A stretch of 26,872 nucleotides of DNA from WVZL01 sp041862375 (lineage in GTDB: Bacteria; Acidobacteriota; Aminicenantia; Aminicenantales; Aminicenantaceae). Of the stretch, positions 24,113 through 26,872 are shown piece by piece (within the stretch, counting starts at the first letter, position 1; each line of letters starts with the position of its first letter). The position numbers and the translations under genes were made by a program. The stretch spans positions 1 to 26,872 of the forward strand of contig JBGVTE010000036.1 in the NCBI GenBank assembly GCA_041862375.1. The letters run 5' to 3'. Below the pieces are notes generated by a model that saw only the letters and a program-made list of their open reading frames with translations, was not told where the DNA came from and ran no database searches.

Positions 24113-24772
24113 ATGGATTTCAAAATATTGAAAAAAAGGCTTTATAAATTAGATACAGCCTGTATCTGCGATGCCAATAAGAATTTGAGAGTTATGGATC
24201 CCGGCATAAAGCCTATAAACCAAGGATTAAAAATGACAGGAATAGCTCATACTGTACACAGTAAAGGTGATTTTCTTGCGGTCATTAAGGGACTTTATGA
24301 CGCAGGAGAGGATGAAGTATTAGTAATCGATGCAGAAGGCAAAAAAATCGCTATAGCAGGTGAATTATTCTCTATGGAAGCCTCCAGGAAAAAGCTTGGC
24401 GGAATCATAATAGATGGAGGATGTCGTGATGTAAAACAGGTTCAACGAATTCGTTTTCCAGTATACGCACGATACATAACTCCTCTTGCAGGAACAGCTT
24501 CTAATATATTCAAAACTCAAACAAAAATCACTTGCGGCGGTGTTGATGTCTCTTCAGGAGACATCATTTTTGGGGATGACGATGGAGTAGTTGTTATGAG
24601 CGAAGAAGAGTTGATTGGAATTCTAGATCTCGCTGAAAACATCCAGAAAAAAGAAGAAAAAGTATTGTCACAAATTGAAGATGGCAAGAGTCTCATCGAT
24701 ATGCTTAATTTTTTCGATCATTATGAAAAAATAAGCGAGCAACAGGAAAGCATATTAATATTCACAGTTTAG
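24113..24772 (+). CDS. RraA/HMG-aldolase family protein
   Basis: This protein shares the fold of RraA and of 4-hydroxy-4-methyl-2-oxoglutarate/oxaloacetate aldolases. Such enzymes cleave or decarboxylate 2-oxo diacids with a divalent metal, whereas true RraA binds RNase E. The metal and substrate motif DGGCRD (102-107, counting from 24110) keeps the Arg-Asp pair needed by the aldolases, and GELF at 84-87 matches the usual loop. The C-terminus has GDDDGVVV, also typical. Length (219 aa) is normal. I prefer the ATG at 24113 to the adjacent one at 24110 because AGGAGG ends at 24108, leaving 4 bp rather than 1. It follows a transporter gene, which favours an aldolase role over RNA regulation. Confidence 0.85.
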   Translation: MDFKILKKRLYKLDTACICDANKNLRVMDPGIKPINQGLKMTGIAHTVHSKGDFLAVIKGLYDAGEDEVLVIDAEGKKIAIAGELFSMEASRKKLGGIIIDGGCRDVKQVQRIRFPVYARYITPLAGTASNIFKTQTKITCGGVDVSSGDIIFGDDDGVVVMSEEELIGILDLAENIQKKEEKVLSQIEDGKSLIDMLNFFDHYEKISEQQESILIFTV

Positions 24773-24859
24773 AATTTTTAATGAGCAGAATATTGAAAAT
24801 AAGCAAATGATCAAACAGAACTTTACATGAATTCAACTGAGGTATATAAATAAGGATAG

Positions 24860-25123
24860 GTTAACTTTAAGAAAAAGTATGTTACCGTCTGGATTGACAA
24901 CTCAAGCACAGGATTCTACCTGACAACAGGTAACCGTGATGAAACGGGAAAGGTTATGACAGAAACCGGAGAATGGCCTGATCCTATGACTGGTGGAATC
25001 ATAAAAGTCAGAGCCATAAGCAGAATGATCAGCAAAGATGAGCTTACCTATGAGTTGTACATGACAGGACCAGACGGCAAGAAATTCAAGACATTGGAAA
25101 ATCTAATGAGACGGAAGAAGTAA
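24860..25123 (+). pseudogene. C-terminal remnant of a DUF1579 gene
   Basis: The frame is open from just after a TAG (24857-24859) to TAA (25121-25123) and has no start codon or ribosome binding site at its 5' end. The translation carries C-terminal hallmarks of DUF1579 proteins: KKKYVTVWIDNSSTGFYLTT, then GEWPDPMTGG and a closing TGPDGKKFKTLE. A complete protein is about 160-200 aa; only about 87 codons remain, so the N-terminal half is gone. Family recognition is by pattern recall. Confidence 0.7.
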
Positions 25124-25158
25124 CAGATGATAATAAACAATAAAAAAGGATTAAATTG

Positions 25159-25296
25159 TTGAAAATATATATCAGAAGAAATAGAATTCCTAGAGTACAG
25201 ATCACTTCATTTATTAATAATGATCATAAAAAAGATTTTTTTATGATTGTTGAAATAAATACAAGTGAGAGAGCCTACAGAGGAGGAAAAGAGTGA
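25159..25296 (+). CDS. Possible 45-aa leader ORF before ino1
   Basis: A TTG-initiated frame of 45 codons follows AAGGA about 9 bp upstream. It ends in a TGA that overlaps the ino1 GTG start (sequence GTGA), so it could couple to ino1 translation. The peptide is basic at its N-terminus (IRRNRIPRVQI). An AT-rich hairpin (25223-25247) lies inside. No family is recognised; chance is quite possible. Confidence 0.25.
   Translation: MKIYIRRNRIPRVQITSFINNDHKKDFFMIVEINTSERAYRGGKE
25223..25247. repeat. Perfect AT-rich hairpin upstream of ino1
   Basis: The 11-base arms ATCATAAAAAA and TTTTTTATGAT are exact complements around a 3-base loop. It lies about 45 bp before the ino1 start. It lacks the G+C of a terminator stem, so a regulatory or structural role is only a possibility. 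Confidence 0.45.
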
Positions 25297-26606
25297 GCGA
25301 AAAAATATCGATTGAAAAGCCAACCGGCAAATTAGGCGTTCTTTTACCAGGTCTGGGAGCAGTGGCAACTACTTTTATCGCAGGAGTTTCAGCCATCAGG
25401 AAGGGAATCGCCAAGCCTTTTGGCTCATTAACCCAGATGGGAACTATTAGACTTGGAAAACGGACTGATAAGAAAATTCCTATGATAAAAAACTTTGTTC
25501 CCCTGGCAGAACTCAACGATCTGGTCTTTGGAGGATGGGATATATTCCCTGATAATATATACCAAGCAGGACTTAAAGCTGGAGTTCTTAAAAAAGAACT
25601 GCTGGATCAAGTCCGAGGAGAAATCGAAGAAATTCTTCCTTGGAAAGCAGTCTTCAACCAGAACTATGTAAAAAAATTACAGGGAAATCATGTTAAAAAA
25701 GCCTCCACAAAATATGATTACGCTCAAATGCTCATAGAGGATATACAGAAATTTAAAGATTCGCATAAACTTAACCGAATGGTGACGGTTTGGTGCGCAA
25801 GTACTGAAGTTTTTATGAAACCACACCCTGTCCATGAATCCATCGAATCCTTCGAAAAAGCTATGAAAGAAAACAATCCGGCCATTGCACCAAGCATGAT
25901 CTACGCCTACGCTTCCATCACCGCTGGTGTGCCCTTTGCCAACGGAGCACCAAATCTGACAGTGGATATTCCCGCTTTAACAGAGTATGCCCGTCAGAAA
26001 CAAGTTCCCATTACCGGAAAAGACTTTAAAACTGGTCAAACATTGATGAAGACCATCATTGCCCCAGGGTTGAAAGCCCGTCTTATAGGTTTAAATGGCT
26101 GGTTTTCAACGAATATCCTCGGCAACCGGGATGGCGAAGTACTCGATGATCCAGAATCTTTCAAAACCAAGGAGGAAAGCAAGCTGGGAGTTCTCGAATA
26201 TATTTTGCAGCCTGAGGTCTATCCCGATTTATACCATAACTTATACCATAAAGTCCGAATCAACTATTACCCGCCACGAGGAGATAACAAAGAAGGCTGG
26301 GATAACATAGATATATTTGGATGGCTGGGATATCCGATGCAGATAAAAATTGATTTTCTCTGCCGGGATAGTATATTAGCGGCGCCCATTGTTCTTGATC
26401 TAGTTCTTTTTATGGACTTGGCACAGCGGAGCAGAATGAAAGGTATCCAGGAATGGTTATCCTTTTATTTTAAAAGCCCGATGTGCGCGCCTGAACTTTA
26501 TCCGGAGCATGACTTATTCATACAGTTGATGAAACTGAAAAACACCCTTAGACATCTTAGAGGGGAGGATCTCATAACACATCTTGGTCTGGAGTATTAC
26601 GACTAA
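25293..26606 (+). CDS. ino1: myo-Inositol-1-phosphate synthase
   Basis: This NAD-dependent enzyme isomerises glucose 6-phosphate to inositol 1-phosphate, the first step to inositol lipids or inositol-based compatible solutes. The 437-aa protein shows the NAD-binding GVLLPGLGAVATT (15-27), the central FANGAPNLTVD and GKDFKTGQTLMKT segments, then GWFSTNILGNRDGEVL with the downstream lysine-rich KTKEESK. The C-terminal KIDFLCRDSILAAPIVLDL also fits. At this length it resembles the Bacteroidetes/eukaryote-like branch more than the about 365-aa actinobacterial form. The GTG start is supported by AGGAGG 6 bp upstream. No phosphatase or inositol-lipid gene is adjacent. The family is certain; the end use is not. 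Confidence 0.95.
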   Translation: MSEKISIEKPTGKLGVLLPGLGAVATTFIAGVSAIRKGIAKPFGSLTQMGTIRLGKRTDKKIPMIKNFVPLAELNDLVFGGWDIFPDNIYQAGLKAGVLKKELLDQVRGEIEEILPWKAVFNQNYVKKLQGNHVKKASTKYDYAQMLIEDIQKFKDSHKLNRMVTVWCASTEVFMKPHPVHESIESFEKAMKENNPAIAPSMIYAYASITAGVPFANGAPNLTVDIPALTEYARQKQVPITGKDFKTGQTLMKTIIAPGLKARLIGLNGWFSTNILGNRDGEVLDDPESFKTKEESKLGVLEYILQPEVYPDLYHNLYHKVRINYYPPRGDNKEGWDNIDIFGWLGYPMQIKIDFLCRDSILAAPIVLDLVLFMDLAQRSRMKGIQEWLSFYFKSPMCAPELYPEHDLFIQLMKLKNTLRHLRGEDLITHLGLEYYD

Positions 26607-26614
26607 ACCAGAGA

Positions 26615-26664
26615 TGCCGAGGGTCGAACTCGAACCAGCACGTTGGATAACCAACGAGGGATTT
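26615..26664 (-). tRNA. 3' fragment of a class II (Leu-type) tRNA
   Basis: On the minus strand this reads as the 3' half of a long-variable-arm tRNA. It has AAATCCCT from the anticodon stem, variable arm CGTTGG-TTAT-CCAACG, a TG linker, T-arm GCTGG-TTCGAGT-TCGAC, acceptor strand CCTCGGC and discriminator A. The following bases are TCT, not CCA. The T-stem has a C-A mismatch and G-U pairs, and no 5' half follows on the right. It is therefore a decayed fragment, not a functional tRNA. Confidence 0.6.
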
Positions 26665-26772
26665 GTAGCGAGCACAAAAGCAAAATTCCTATCCCTAAAT
26701 CAATTACCCTTGAGATTGAGGGAGTAGGTTCTGTATATAATAAATTAGGTAAATATCCCTTGAGGACATGTA

Positions 26773-26872
26773 ATGTGTAAACCAAACACGCTTTCTTATG
26801 TGTGGTTAGATGGTGAACTTGTACCAATTGACCGTTGCATCGCTCCGTTTATTGTACAATTAAATCAATTTG
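26773..26872 (+). CDS. Start of a hypothetical gene running off the window
   Basis: An ATG preceded by GAGGA with suitable spacing opens a frame of at least 33 codons that continues past the window end. The visible part, MCKPNTLSYVWLDGELVP followed by IDRCIAPFIVQLNQF, looks protein-like. It recalls the N-termini of small phage-type proteins, but I cannot name a family. The start overlaps the end of an open, start-less frame (26607-26780). It would lie inside the putative integrated element beginning at the tRNA fragment. Confidence 0.5.
   Translation, partial: MCKPNTLSYVWLDGELVPIDRCIAPFIVQLNQF

Noticed and set aside
26607..26780. Open frame ending KYPLRTCNV just before the last gene
   Set aside because: It has no ATG or GTG start, begins within the tRNA fragment and cannot be told from chance; kept only as part of the integration-boundary finding.
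26603..26827. 74-codon minus-strand frame at the right end
   Set aside because: It includes the tRNA fragment read as protein; the tRNA-like features explain the sequence better.
1..26872. CRISPR array
   Set aside because: No regularly spaced short direct repeats were seen; the only clear repeats are the MITE-like copies and isolated hairpins.

Overview
The window looks like chromosome from an uncultivated, anaerobic, diderm (outer-membrane) bacterium with AT-rich DNA. The anaerobic reading rests on the oxygen-sensitive indolepyruvate:ferredoxin oxidoreductase genes (iorA, iorB). The outer membrane is implied by an OmpP1/FadL-like barrel, a DegQ/HtrA-type protease and a PEGA lipoprotein. Nested MITE-like palindromes, the B12/opine-dehydrogenase-like gene pair and the DUF1579 remnant are the sort of content I associate with candidate phyla such as Aminicenantota, Omnitrophota or Atribacterota. 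I cannot place the organism from sequence alone.

Layout. Positions 1-3050: iorA-iorB on the minus strand, bracketed by two near-identical direct copies of a palindromic repeat; the copy at 2856-3047 is complete. 3230-5587: degQ/htrA and dapF on the plus strand, abutting. 5608-12369: a long minus-strand run, probably one or two transcripts: flippase-like membrane protein, nrdR (ATGA overlap), hsp20, lon, thiL, then a separately promoted OmpP1/FadL-like porin. 12370-13083: intergenic, with tRNA-Gln(CUG) and its promoter and a second sigma70-like promoter. 13084-16932: an accessory, very AT-rich block with a GT2 glycosyltransferase-methyltransferase fusion, a truncated GT39-like membrane glycosyltransferase, a remnant CBM60-like carbohydrate-binding domain, a 66-aa two-CxxC protein, a palindromic patch and a secreted protein ending in a CARDB-like tail. 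16958-17329: a PEGA lipoprotein.

17590-20401: a tightly coupled pair, an NAD/NADP octopine/nopaline-dehydrogenase-family protein and a cobalamin-binding protein fused to a large, probably barrel-shaped domain resembling glutamate mutase E. This is the best candidate for an undescribed metabolic system here. 20461-22554: a C_GCAxxG_C_C redox-type protein, a terminator, tRNA-Glu(CUC) and a CDF metal exporter. 22737-25123: a YkvI-like transporter, an RraA-family protein and a DUF1579 gene remnant. 25293-26606: myo-inositol-1-phosphate synthase of the long type. 26615-26664 is a decayed 3' fragment of a class II (leucine-type) tRNA. It looks like the displaced end of an integration site, so the start of a gene at the right edge may belong to an integrated element.

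Working together: IorAB, the octopine-dehydrogenase-like/B12 pair, the RraA protein and the YkvI-type carrier all fit amino-acid or keto-acid fermentation, but only IorAB is assigned with confidence. Lon, Hsp20 and DegQ form a protein quality-control set in the cytoplasm and envelope.
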